Positions 1 to 7,598 of a stretch of DNA of 64,000 nt are shown here, piece after piece; positions within the stretch are counted from its first letter, which is position 1; each line of letters opens with the position of its first letter. Location: NCBI GenBank assembly GCA_945870325.1, contig CAMBRQ010000010.1, positions 1 to 64,000 of the forward strand, read 5' to 3'. The translations under genes were made by a program, and so were the position numbers. The stretch is from an uncultured Dorea sp. Its GTDB lineage: Bacteria; Bacillota; Clostridia; Lachnospirales; Lachnospiraceae. The notes under the pieces are model-generated. The model made no database searches, was not told the origin of the DNA, and worked only from the letters and a program-made list of their open reading frames with translations.

Positions 1-41
1 TTTTAATTTGACGTGACGGCATTGTCACCGGTAATAAGAAA

Positions 42-623
42 ATGACGTGTAACAGTATCGGCGGACCTTCAGCATCAATTGCTTTGGAAGAATTGGTACT
101 TTGCGGGGCTGATACATTTATCCGTGTAGGAACATGCGGCGGAATCGAATTGGATGTAAAAGGCGGAGACATCGTAGTTGCAACAGGTGCTATCCGAATG
201 GAGGGGACAAGCCGGGAATATGCACCAATTGAATATCCAGCAGTAGCTGATCTGGATGTTACAAATGCACTTGTACAGGCAAGTAAAGATCTGGGATTGA
301 CATACCATGCAGGTGTCGTACAGTGTAAGGATGCATTTTATGGTCAGCATGAACCACAGAGAATGCCGGTAAGTTATGAATTGTTGAACAAATGGGAAGC
401 ATGGAAACGTATGGGATGCAAGGCATCAGAAATGGAATCAGCAGCATTATTTATTGCAGCAAGCCATTTAAGAGTTCGTTGTGGTTCCAACTTCTTGGTT
501 GTGGGAAATCAGGAAAGAAATGCTTTGGAAATGGATAACCCGATGGTACATGATACAGAAGCTGCAATCAAGGTAGCTGTTGAAGCGATTCGAAAACTGA
601 TCAAAGCAGATAAGGAAAGATAA
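42..623 (+). CDS. udp: Uridine phosphorylase, 5' part missing or damaged
   Basis: This enzyme cleaves uridine with phosphate to uracil and ribose-1-phosphate in the cytosol. Recognisable parts are the glycine-rich [12 protein letters not shown] segment, the RVGTCGG phosphate-site loop with its arginine, and the EMESAALF ribose-binding motif near the C-terminus. The family is about 250 residues; only 193 follow this ATG, and the missing roughly 60 residues include N-terminal phosphate-binding loops. The reading frame is open only back to a TGA at 9-11. The loop normally written STGIGGPS reads CNSIGGPS here, so two residues seem deleted. The gene is therefore either truncated, frameshifted, or distorted by poor sequence at a contig edge. 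It heads a salvage cluster with nupC, deoB and deoC. The function of the family is certain; whether this copy is active is doubtful. Confidence 0.75.
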   Translation: MTCNSIGGPSASIALEELVLCGADTFIRVGTCGGIELDVKGGDIVVATGAIRMEGTSREYAPIEYPAVADLDVTNALVQASKDLGLTYHAGVVQCKDAFYGQHEPQRMPVSYELLNKWEAWKRMGCKASEMESAALFIAASHLRVRCGSNFLVVGNQERNALEMDNPMVHDTEAAIKVAVEAIRKLIKADKER

Positions 624-641
624 TTCCGGGAGGCGCATAAG

Positions 642-1445
642 ATGAAGTTTTTATTGAATTTACTGGGCATTGTAGTAGTCTTAGGGATTATTTTCTTATT
701 GTCATGGGACCGAAAAAATATTAAATGGAAAGCAGTATTAAAAGCCATTGTTGCACAATTTATTATTGCAATCTTATTAGTTAAGATTCCGATCGGAAAA
801 ATAATTGTGTCTGTTATATCTGATGGGATTATGGCAGTTATTAATTGTGGACAAGGGGGATTGTCTTTTGTCTTTGGAAGCCTTGCAGACAGTGCATCGG
901 CGGGAAGCATTTTCATTGTTCAGACATTAGGTAATATCATCTTTGTTTCTGCATTGGTAAGCCTGTTATATTATATTGGAGTTTTGGGATTCGTTGTAAA
1001 ATGGATTGGGAAAGCAGTAGGAAAACTGATGGGAACGACAGAGGTAGAAAGTTTTGTAGCAGTTGCAAATATGTTCCTGGGTCAAACAGACAGTCCGATT
1101 CTGGTAAGCAAATACATTAAGTCTTTGACAGATAGTGAGATCTTAGTAATCTTGGTTTCAGGAATGGGAAGTATGTCCGTGTCTATTTTAGGTGGATACC
1201 ATGCGCTTGGAATTCCTATGGATTATCTGCTGATTGCAAGTGCAATGGTTCCGGTCGGCAGTATATTGATCGCGAAAATGTTGCTGCCACAGACGGAAGC
1301 AGTACAGTCCATCACGGATGTTAAGATGGATAACAAAGGAAATAATGCCAATGTAATTGATGCTATTGCAGAAGGTGCTTCCACAGGTATGCAGATGGTC
1401 ATCTCAATTGCGGCATCCCTGGTTGGTATTATTACATTATTCTAA
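642..1445 (+). CDS. nupC: Concentrative nucleoside transporter NupC, C-terminally truncated
   Basis: Members of the CNT family import nucleosides with a proton or sodium ion. A good ribosome site (gggagg) precedes the ATG, 18 bases after udp. The 267 residues cover the N-terminal helices, the QTDSPILVSKYI loop and the middle domain with the AIAEGASTGMQM segment. The normal protein is about 390-410 residues; here it stops after GIITLF and loses roughly the last 130 residues, which hold several membrane helices and part of the nucleoside site. The next gene starts 12 bases after the stop, so the loss looks like a clean deletion up to deoB. Probably non-functional unless the truncation is an assembly error. 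Confidence 0.8.
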   Translation: MKFLLNLLGIVVVLGIIFLLSWDRKNIKWKAVLKAIVAQFIIAILLVKIPIGKIIVSVISDGIMAVINCGQGGLSFVFGSLADSASAGSIFIVQTLGNIIFVSALVSLLYYIGVLGFVVKWIGKAVGKLMGTTEVESFVAVANMFLGQTDSPILVSKYIKSLTDSEILVILVSGMGSMSVSILGGYHALGIPMDYLLIASAMVPVGSILIAKMLLPQTEAVQSITDVKMDNKGNNANVIDAIAEGASTGMQMVISIAASLVGIITLF

Positions 1446-1457
1446 AGGGTATAAAAA

Positions 1458-2654
1458 ATGAGTGAAAAGAGATACAATAGAATTTTTACAATTGTAATTG
1501 ATTCTTTAGGTGTGGGCGCATTGGATGATGCGTCCGCCTATGGAGATTCCGGAACGGATACATTAGGTCATATTTCTCAAAACGTTGAAGAACTGAAAAT
1601 ACCAAATCTTCAGAGATTGGGTATGGCGAATCTGCATTCATTACATCAGATAGAACCAGTGGAAAAACCGTTGGGATATTTTATGAAACTGAATGAAGCA
1701 AGTACCGGAAAAGATACGATGACCGGTCATTGGGAAATGATGGGATTACACATTACAAAACCATTCCAGACATTCACGGAGACAGGATTTCCACAAGAGT
1801 TGCTGGATGAGTTGTCTGCTAGAACCGGACGCACAATTATTGGAAACAAGAGTGCCAGTGGTACGGAGATTCTGGAAGAACTGGCGGAAGAAGAAATTGC
1901 TACTGGTCATATGATTGTCTACACATCAGCAGATTCCGTATTGCAGATCTGTGGAAATGAAGAAACATTCGGACTGGAAGAGTTATATCGCTGTTGTGAA
2001 ATTGCCAGAGAAATCACCATGAAAGATGAGTGGAAGGTTGGACGTGTGATTGCAAGGCCTTATGTTGGAAAGAAAAAAGGTGAATTTAAAAGAACGAGCA
2101 ACCGTCATGATTATGCGCTTAAACCATATGGAAGAACGGTGCTTAATGTATTAAAAGATGCAGGGTTTGACGTGATTTCTGTAGGAAAGATTTTCGACAT
2201 TTTCGATGGTGAGGGAATTACGGAATCTAATAAATCTAAGAGCTCCGTACATGGAATGGAGCAGACGATTGAGATCGCAAAGAAAGATTTTGAAGGACTT
2301 TGTTATGTCAACCTGGTGGATTTTGATGCTTTATGGGGACATCGCCGTGATGTGCAGGGATATGCACAAGAACTGGAAAAATTCGATGTGAAGCTTGGCG
2401 AATTCTTGAATCTTCTGAAAGAAGATGATCTGTTAATCATTACGGCTGATCATGGAAATGACCCGACACATACCGGAACAGACCATACGAGAGAGAAAGT
2501 TCCATTTCTTGCATATTCACCATCTTTCAAAGAGTGTGGCAGGCTTGAAGATACACAGACTTTTGCGGTAATAGGAGCAACGATTGCGGAAAATTTCGGG
2601 GTAGACATGCCGGAAGGAACCATTGGAAGTTCGGTTCTTGAAAAATTAGTATAA
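1458..2654 (+). CDS. deoB: Phosphopentomutase
   Basis: DeoB interconverts (deoxy)ribose-1-phosphate and (deoxy)ribose-5-phosphate, linking nucleoside phosphorolysis to central metabolism. It is a cytosolic, Mn-dependent member of the alkaline phosphatase superfamily. The N-terminal metal motif [11 protein letters not shown], the DTLGH segment and the C-terminal [18 protein letters not shown] metal motif are all present. Length (398) is normal for the family. The ribosome site is weak (aaaggg), and the start sits 12 bases after the truncated nupC, so the original translation context may have been lost with the deletion. The deoC gene follows 44 bases downstream. Confidence 0.95.
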   Translation: MSEKRYNRIFTIVIDSLGVGALDDASAYGDSGTDTLGHISQNVEELKIPNLQRLGMANLHSLHQIEPVEKPLGYFMKLNEASTGKDTMTGHWEMMGLHITKPFQTFTETGFPQELLDELSARTGRTIIGNKSASGTEILEELAEEEIATGHMIVYTSADSVLQICGNEETFGLEELYRCCEIAREITMKDEWKVGRVIARPYVGKKKGEFKRTSNRHDYALKPYGRTVLNVLKDAGFDVISVGKIFDIFDGEGITESNKSKSSVHGMEQTIEIAKKDFEGLCYVNLVDFDALWGHRRDVQGYAQELEKFDVKLGEFLNLLKEDDLLIITADHGNDPTHTGTDHTREKVPFLAYSPSFKECGRLEDTQTFAVIGATIAENFGVDMPEGTIGSSVLEKLV

Positions 2655-2698
2655 AACATGTGGGTAATAGGAGAAAACTTATTACAGAAAGGACAGTT

Positions 2699-3367
2699 AT
2701 GGAGAAAAAAGATGTTTTAAAGATTGTAGATCATACATTGCTTACCCAGACAGCTACATGGGATGAGATTCGGCAGATTCTTGATGATGCGATGAATTAT
2801 GAAACTGCATCTGCATGTATTCCGGCCGCTTATGTAAAACAGGCGGCAGAATATGTAGAAGGCAAGTTGCCAATCTGTACGGTTATAGGTTTCCCAAATG
2901 GATATCATACAACTGCAGTAAAGGTATTCGAAACAAAAGATGCTATTGCAAATGGTGCGGATGAAATCGATATGGTAATCAATATCGGATATCTCAAAGA
3001 CAAGAGATATCAGGAGATCGAAGACGAAATACGTCAGATTCATGAAGCGTGTGGTGGAAAGATATTAAAAGTGATTATCGAGACATGCCTGCTTACAGAA
3101 GAAGAAAAAATTAAAATGTGTGAGATTGTTACAAACGCCGGAGCTGAATATATTAAGACTTCCACGGGATTCTCCACTTCGGGAGCAACTTTTGCAGATG
3201 TAGAACTCATGAGAAATCATATTGGAAAAGACGTGAAAGTGAAAGCGGCAGGTGGAATTTCTTCTTTTGATGATGCTGAAGAATTCATGAGGCTTGGCGC
3301 AGACAGACTTGGAACGAGTAGGCTGGTTAAGATTATGAAAAATACGGACAGCGGGGCAGGGTATTAA
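2699..3367 (+). CDS. deoC: Deoxyribose-phosphate aldolase
   Basis: DeoC splits deoxyribose-5-phosphate into glyceraldehyde-3-phosphate and acetaldehyde. I chose the ATG at 2699 because agaaagga lies just upstream and the resulting 222 residues match the family; the in-frame start at 2660 would add an unconserved tail. The Schiff-base lysine is K153 in YIKTSTGF, and the second active-site lysine is K182 in VKAAGGI. This is the last gene of the salvage cluster. A GGGGACGGGGG palindrome follows 9 bases after the stop. Confidence 0.95.
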   Translation: MEKKDVLKIVDHTLLTQTATWDEIRQILDDAMNYETASACIPAAYVKQAAEYVEGKLPICTVIGFPNGYHTTAVKVFETKDAIANGADEIDMVINIGYLKDKRYQEIEDEIRQIHEACGGKILKVIIETCLLTEEEKIKMCEIVTNAGAEYIKTSTGFSTSGATFADVELMRNHIGKDVKVKAAGGISSFDDAEEFMRLGADRLGTSRLVKIMKNTDSGAGY

Positions 3368-3376
3368 GCCCACTTT

Positions 3377-3410
3377 GGGGACGGGGGTTTTTTCAATTTC
3401 CCCCGTCCCC
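3377..3410. repeat. GGGACGGGGG palindromic repeat, copy 1
   Basis: Perfect 11-bp arms (3377-3387 and 3400-3410) around a T/A-rich 12-base loop. It sits between the convergent genes deoC and proC. No run of T follows on either strand, so it is not a standard intrinsic terminator, though it may still act as a roadblock or protect mRNA 3' ends. It is the same family as copies near 4404, 32820 and 36491. Confidence 0.8.
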
Positions 3411-3435
3411 GATTCGATTTAGTGGTTAGTAAATT

Positions 3436-4233
3436 TTAAAGTTTCTTGGATTTCTCCGTTGCTTTATTAATGCAATCGATAACGGCGCCTCTCATGCCGC
3501 CTTTTTCCAGTGCTTCACAGCCTTCAATGGTAGTTCCGCCCGGGGAGGTTACCATATCTTTCAGTTCGCCCGGATGGATGCCCTTTTCGAGAATCATCTT
3601 GGCAGTGCCGAGACAGGTCTGTGCTGCGAGGCGGTAAGCAGTTGCTCTTGGAAGTCCTTGTTTTACACCGCCGTCAGCCATTGCTTCAATAAACATCGCA
3701 ACGTATGCCGGACCACCGCCGTTCAGGGCGCAGGCAGCGTCAATCAGGTGTTCAGGCACCATCTCGATGACACCGATGGTCTTATAAATTGATTTGGCGA
3801 TGGTAAGTTCTTCGTCTGTAAAATCATTGTCGGAGCATACTGCGAATGCGCCTTCGAATACCATGGCTGGTGTGTTCGGTAATAAGCGAAGGATTCTTGG
3901 AGTGCCGTCAATCATGTTGCGAAGACGTTCTACCGTGACACCTGCAACAATGGACATCATGGCTTTGCCATCTAACGATTTCTTACACATGGATAATGCT
4001 TCTGCTGCGTTCTGTGGCTTTACTGCCAGAAGGATGATGTCGCTGTTTGCGCAGACATCTTCGTCATCTTTGGCGAGGTTTACACCCCAACTCTGTGCTT
4101 TTTCCATCATAGTCGGATTGATGTCGTATACGTAGACGTTTTCTTTGGGGAGGATTCCGCTCTCCAGTGCTCCGTAGAGGATTGCGCCGCCCATGTTGCC
4201 ACAGCCGATAATTCCTATTTTCTTTGTTATCAT
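3436..4233 (-). CDS. proC: Pyrroline-5-carboxylate reductase
   Basis: ProC performs the last step of proline synthesis, NAD(P)H-dependent reduction of pyrroline-5-carboxylate. The start at 4233 gives MITKKIGIIGCGNMGGAI, a textbook Rossmann N-terminus, and a strong aggagg lies 8 bases upstream. The frame stays open to 4479, but that extension translates repeat DNA. The C-terminal dimerisation domain carries the GGGPAYV and TSPGGTT signatures. Length (265) is normal. The gene is transcribed alone; its leader contains a perfect hairpin (4254-4286) and two tandem 19-bp repeats. Confidence 0.95.
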   Translation of the reverse strand: MITKKIGIIGCGNMGGAILYGALESGILPKENVYVYDINPTMMEKAQSWGVNLAKDDEDVCANSDIILLAVKPQNAAEALSMCKKSLDGKAMMSIVAGVTVERLRNMIDGTPRILRLLPNTPAMVFEGAFAVCSDNDFTDEELTIAKSIYKTIGVIEMVPEHLIDAACALNGGGPAYVAMFIEAMADGGVKQGLPRATAYRLAAQTCLGTAKMILEKGIHPGELKDMVTSPGGTTIEGCEALEKGGMRGAVIDCINKATEKSKKL

Positions 4234-4253
4234 AATGTAACCTCCTTTGGTTG

Positions 4254-4286
4254 GGGACGTAGTAAAATGCACTTTTACTACGTCCC
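4254..4286 (-). promoter_or_regulatory. Hairpin in the proC leader
   Basis: Perfect 14-bp arms, GGGACGTAGTAAAA and its complement, around a 5-base loop. It ends 8 bases upstream of the proC ribosome site (4241-4246), close enough to influence translation or mRNA stability. The GGGAC edge suggests a relation to the GGGACGGGGG repeat family. No ligand-binding architecture is visible. Confidence 0.5.
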
Positions 4287-4289
4287 AAA

Positions 4290-4330
4290 TTGACATATGT
4301 GGTGTACCCATTTGACATATGTGGTGTACC
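4290..4330. repeat. Two tandem 19-bp repeats
   Basis: TTGACATATGTGGTGTACC occurs at 4290-4308 and again at 4312-4330, a 22-base period or about two helical turns. The repeats lie upstream of proC and beyond the 3' end of the M20 gene. The spacing would suit cooperative binding of a regulator, but nothing else supports that. Confidence 0.6.
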
Positions 4331-4340
4331 TGATTGGAAA

Positions 4341-4436
4341 GGGACAGGGGAAATTCAAAAAGGGACAGGGGGATTTCAAAAAGGGACGCAGCAAATTCAT
4401 TCTGGGACGGGGGAAATCTAGATTTCCCCCGTCCCC
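4341..4436. repeat. GGGACGGGGG repeat cluster with palindrome, copy 2
   Basis: Three degenerate half-units (starting near 4341, 4362 and 4383, each GGGAC followed by a G-rich or AAATT-type tail) lead into a perfect palindrome. Its 15-bp arms are 4404-4418 and 4421-4435, with the dinucleotide TA between them. The palindrome overlaps the last codons and the TAG stop (4418-4420) of the minus-strand M20 gene. Confidence 0.8.
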
Positions 4437-5740
4437 AAATGGAAGTCCCACGCCTTCTGTAAACTTCCTGGTTTCTCAATCAATAATTTCGTTCCCTCTG
4501 CCATGCAACGTGCCGCATACAGCATACCTTTCTGTCCGATGCTCATGCCTGCTTGTTTTGCGGCAGCCCAGTGATGGAGAGGAGTGCCTTTACACATGGT
4601 TGCGGCACTGATGGTAATCAGGGGAACGGTGTGGCTGACTTCGGAAGCGTCGGTGCCTATAGAGATAGGAACAGGGGCATCTTCCAAAGGCTCCAGCCCG
4701 GAGAAATAAGTTCCGCTGTTTACAAGCCTGGCTTCCTCGGTAATCTTGGCTGCAAAGTTTAATTCTTCCTGGGTGTACTCAGGGGTAGGAATCTTAGTCA
4801 TTGCTTCGTAGTAGATCTCTGTCAGTATCCGGTTGACTTTCATCTCTTTGCAGCTGCCGAGCAGTTCAATGTCCACGGTGGTTCCGGTCATCATGGCAGC
4901 GCCTTTGGCGCAGTCATCTACACGCTTGCTGGCATCCTCGGTCCGCGCACGTTTGCTGGAACGGATGAAGTAGTTGGTCTTGGCAAAGTCGGGAACGACG
5001 TTTGCGGGCAGCCCATTATCGATATAGGCATAGTGCATCCGCACATCCAGCGGCACATGTTCCCGCAGATAGTTCACGCCAATATTCATAAGTTCTGCGG
5101 CATCCAGCGCGCTTCTTCCGTTTTCGGGGGACTTCGAAGCGTGGGCGCTGACACCGTGGAAGGTATAGTTCTTGATATCCTGCGATTGCCAGATATCGTT
5201 GCTGATTCGGTTCCGGTCGAATGGATGCCAGGTCACAGCCACATCCAGATCATCGAACACACCGTGGTCATTCATCACAATCTTACCGGACATGATCTCT
5301 TCTGCCGGGCAGCCGTAGACACGGATTGTTCCGGGAGTGCGGTTCGCTTCCATATCTGCTTTCAAAGCGCAGGCAGCAGCGGCAACCGCAGTTCCAAGAA
5401 GATTGTGTCCGCAGGCATGTCCGAGTTCTGCCAAAGCGTCGTATTCAGCCAAAAATCCCAAAATAGGATTTTGCTGTTCGGCTCCGTTCGTCCAGACAGC
5501 GGTAAATGCAGTATCAATTCCTGCAGTCTTATAGGTAAGCTGGAACCCATGCTTTGCCAGGTATTCTGCCAGATACTTAGAAGATAGTGTCTCCTGATAA
5601 GCCAGTTCCGGATGGTGGAAGATATAATCGGCTGTTTCGATTAACTCGTGTTCATGGGAACTGATCCAGTTGGCAATAATATTCTTAGTATGTTCAGCGG
5701 TAGAGATATCGGTGGTTCTCGCCTTCAAGTTGTCAGTCAT
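4418..5740 (-). CDS. M20-family amidohydrolase (AbgB-like)
   Basis: This is a zinc-dependent amidohydrolase of 440 residues, close to the p-aminobenzoyl-glutamate hydrolase B / carbamoylase branch of M20 peptidases. Visible motifs are HPELAYQE near residue 45, the metal site GHACGHN, the PAEE catalytic glutamate region, and the dimerisation lid with SAHASKSPENGRSALDA. It lies 18 bases behind an ATC-hydrolase-like gene, with which it must be co-transcribed. That pairing makes an N-carbamoyl amino acid such as N-carbamoyl-cysteine a plausible substrate (inference). The last residues, HLGTGEI, and the TAG stop are encoded by the GGGACGGGGG palindrome, so the natural C-terminus was probably replaced. 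Confidence 0.85.
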   Translation of the reverse strand: MTDNLKARTTDISTAEHTKNIIANWISSHEHELIETADYIFHHPELAYQETLSSKYLAEYLAKHGFQLTYKTAGIDTAFTAVWTNGAEQQNPILGFLAEYDALAELGHACGHNLLGTAVAAAACALKADMEANRTPGTIRVYGCPAEEIMSGKIVMNDHGVFDDLDVAVTWHPFDRNRISNDIWQSQDIKNYTFHGVSAHASKSPENGRSALDAAELMNIGVNYLREHVPLDVRMHYAYIDNGLPANVVPDFAKTNYFIRSSKRARTEDASKRVDDCAKGAAMMTGTTVDIELLGSCKEMKVNRILTEIYYEAMTKIPTPEYTQEELNFAAKITEEARLVNSGTYFSGLEPLEDAPVPISIGTDASEVSHTVPLITISAATMCKGTPLHHWAAAKQAGMSIGQKGMLYAARCMAEGTKLLIEKPGSLQKAWDFHLGTGEI

Positions 5741-5758
5741 ATATCTATGCCTCCTTAT

Positions 5759-6460
5759 TTAAACAGCAGGATAGACCCCTTCTAAGACATCCAGATATTC
5801 CTGTCCAAATGTATCTGCAAAGTCTTGGAGTGCCAGGTCTACAGCCTTCTGCCCCTCCGCACCCAGAGTCTCAATCAGTGTCTTGCTGATGGTATGTTTG
5901 ATATGGGCAGTGTGGAAATTAAAGTCCTTCATACAGGAAGTCCCAAGTTCTTTTTTCTTTTTGGTAAGTTCTTCGGACTCCTCCGGTGTCAGGGGATGTC
6001 CCCAGTCGAATTCACACCGCTTACCGCCCCAACTCATAGAGGCGGTAACTGGGGTACAGACAAAGTCTGAACGGAATCCCTGGTAAACTGCATTATCAAC
6101 ATTGACACAATAAAGTTTCCCGTATTCTGTCAAATCATGTTTCTTCCAGGCATCGCACCAGGCACATTTGGAAATATATGTCTGGAGGGTAGGCTGTGTT
6201 CTTAACTGCCCGAATTCCATCTGACCATCATAGTCCGGCTTCCACTCTCCATAAGCCTGGTTGGTCATGGTGGTGAGTTCATCCCCGTGTGCCAATGCAT
6301 TGGCAGCCATACGGGCACCGCGCTCATTGCCATAGGTAGTCATGCCCTGGAGGATAGCCTCTTTGCCTTTGTCACCACATAGTTCGATAGCTCTTTTGGC
6401 AAGAAATGCGAACAGGATTGCGTGATGTTCTATCTTACAACGAACAGATTCGTTTGCCAT
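5759..6460 (-). CDS. L-2-amino-thiazoline-4-carboxylate hydrolase family protein
   Basis: This 233-residue cytosolic protein resembles the ATC hydrolase family, whose founder opens the thiazoline ring of 2-aminothiazoline-4-carboxylate to N-carbamoyl-cysteine. Features seen are an N-terminal helical part with GMTTYGNERGARMA, and a conserved central half holding KCAWCDAWKKH, YCVNVDNAVYQGF and the CEFDWGHPLT segment. A ribosome site (aggagc) sits 8 bases before the start. It is the first gene of a two-gene unit with the M20 amidohydrolase, the same enzyme pair used in the known ATC-to-cysteine route. Family recognition is from memory, and the substrate is inferred. Confidence 0.7.
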   Translation of the reverse strand: MANESVRCKIEHHAILFAFLAKRAIELCGDKGKEAILQGMTTYGNERGARMAANALAHGDELTTMTNQAYGEWKPDYDGQMEFGQLRTQPTLQTYISKCAWCDAWKKHDLTEYGKLYCVNVDNAVYQGFRSDFVCTPVTASMSWGGKRCEFDWGHPLTPEESEELTKKKKELGTSCMKDFNFHTAHIKHTISKTLIETLGAEGQKAVDLALQDFADTFGQEYLDVLEGVYPAV

Positions 6461-6502
6461 AACATATGCTCCTTTCTTGTAACGTAATAAAGTGTCATCC
6501 CA

Positions 6503-6508
6503 ATTATA
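6503..6508 (-). promoter_or_regulatory. -10 box for the ATC hydrolase/M20 operon
   Basis: TATAAT on the minus strand (plus-strand ATTATA), 43 bases upstream of the start codon. No good -35 box is seen 16-18 bases further up. Mobile element copy 1 begins 52 bases upstream of this box. Confidence 0.45.
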
Positions 6509-6560
6509 CTACAATAGTAAGGAAAATGCATTGAAGACTTGGAAATATATTAATTTTAGA

Positions 6561-6724
6561 GTAACAGTTCAGCCATAAGCCGGATTGTGGGCGAATCATG
6601 CTTGCATGAATGAACACACAATCCGGCTTATGAGCAGAGCGCCATTTTATGAGCAAAAAGAGCTGCGTAGCAGCGGAGAAGCATCGCAGATGCGTTTTGC
6701 GAATGGCGCGGGCTGAACTGTTAC
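6561..6724. mobile_element. 164-bp MITE-like element, copy 1
   Basis: The ends are perfect 14-bp inverted repeats: GTAACAGTTCAGCC at 6561-6574 and its complement at 6711-6724. It is flanked by an 8-bp direct repeat, ATTTTAGA (6553-6560 and 6725-6732), which looks like a target duplication. Inside are a perfect 16-bp hairpin (6574-6589 with 6617-6632), an 8-bp stem (6639-6646 with 6702-6709) and a small GCATC/GATGC hairpin, so the RNA or single strand could fold like a cloverleaf. It has no coding capacity. I see no base difference from the copy at 39917-40080. Confidence 0.9.
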
Positions 6725-6760
6725 ATTTTAGAGAACAGAACCCGTAAAATACAGGCAATA

Positions 6761-7276
6761 TTATGGCGTTGGAAAGAACAATGGTATATCGGGAGGAAAA
6801 CAGGTAAAGGCGAAAAACAGCAGGGCGACTACGATCCACATGGAGAACGTTGTACTCTGAGAAGGTTCATTCCATTGCCGTTTACAACAATAACGATAGA
6901 TTGCAAAGGCAATTAGAATGCTGGAAAAAAAGATGGAAATATCAAAGACAAGATAATTCCGTCCTATCATACCCGTATAAGTATAGAAGAGCATGATGGT
7001 AGACCCCATCGCCCCCATTGCTGACAGAAAGCGATAATAGAAGAAACGGATGATCGCGCCTTTGGAACGCAGGTATTCAAGTACCGTTACAAAGAGCAAG
7101 GGAAAGAACAGAAGTTTCAAATGCTCCCACACAGATTCATTCACAGGGCAGAAAAGAGCTGTGAATGCCGCATGATCAGACCAATCATATAGGAAATGGT
7201 TCAGGAATCCAAGGGCAATAGCGATGATGATATAAGGCTTGTCCTTCTTATTAATCATTCTATTTATTATATTCAT
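6761..7276 (-). CDS. Small polytopic membrane protein (DUF6512-like)
   Basis: This 171-residue protein is mostly hydrophobic, with about five predicted membrane helices (IIAIALGFLNHFLYDW, LLFFPLLFVTVLEYL, a central pair, and WIVVALLFFAFTC). The motif CPVNESVWEHLKL between helices one and two is charged and looks conserved; I associate it with the uncharacterised DUF6512 family. It is monocistronic. MITE copy 1 lies just beyond its 3' end (36 bases). Function unknown. Confidence 0.65.
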   Translation of the reverse strand: MNIINRMINKKDKPYIIIAIALGFLNHFLYDWSDHAAFTALFCPVNESVWEHLKLLFFPLLFVTVLEYLRSKGAIIRFFYYRFLSAMGAMGSTIMLFYTYTGMIGRNYLVFDISIFFSSILIAFAIYRYCCKRQWNEPSQSTTFSMWIVVALLFFAFTCFPPDIPLFFPTP

Positions 7277-7598
7277 GAAAATACACCCCTTCCACTAATA
7301 TATGTAACTGAGAAAGAAAATATGAGTGAGACAGCCGAGAAGAAATGTAGAATTCTGTCGAACGATTTTCCGTGCCTTAACATCAATATTTCTTGAAGTG
7401 AAGATCCGGATATGCTAGAATTAGGTTCACTAAATGAAATACATTCTATTTTTTCATTTGATTAAGGTATCTGCGGCAGATCGCCGAATGGTTCCAATGT
7501 TTCAAAAGAGTTTATCATGGCAGGGAGGGATGTCTTTGATTGTCAGCAACTGATTTCCAGTAGTGATGCAAACGTTAATCTGTAATAGGAGGATATAT
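7277..7598. other. Divergent intergenic region
   Basis: 322 bases between two divergent genes. Apart from the plus-strand promoter described at 7393-7421, I see no repeat, RNA gene or convincing hairpin. Confidence 0.5.
7393..7421 (+). promoter_or_regulatory. Predicted sigma-70 type promoter of the DUF2325 gene
   Basis: TTGAAG (7393-7398), a 17-base spacer and TAGAAT (7416-7421). The predicted transcript would have a leader of about 170 bases. Confidence 0.5.

Noticed and set aside
3377..3410. GGGACGGGGG palindrome as an ordinary intrinsic terminator
   Set aside because: No T run follows on either strand, and the same unit occurs in tandem half-copies elsewhere.
4290..4440. Start of a CRISPR array
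   Set aside because: The repeat units are short, degenerate and lack unique spacers of constant length; no cas genes occur in the window.
4234..4479. N-terminal extension of the proC reading frame
   Set aside because: It translates the repeat region, has no similarity to ProC, and a strong ribosome site precedes the ATG at 4233.
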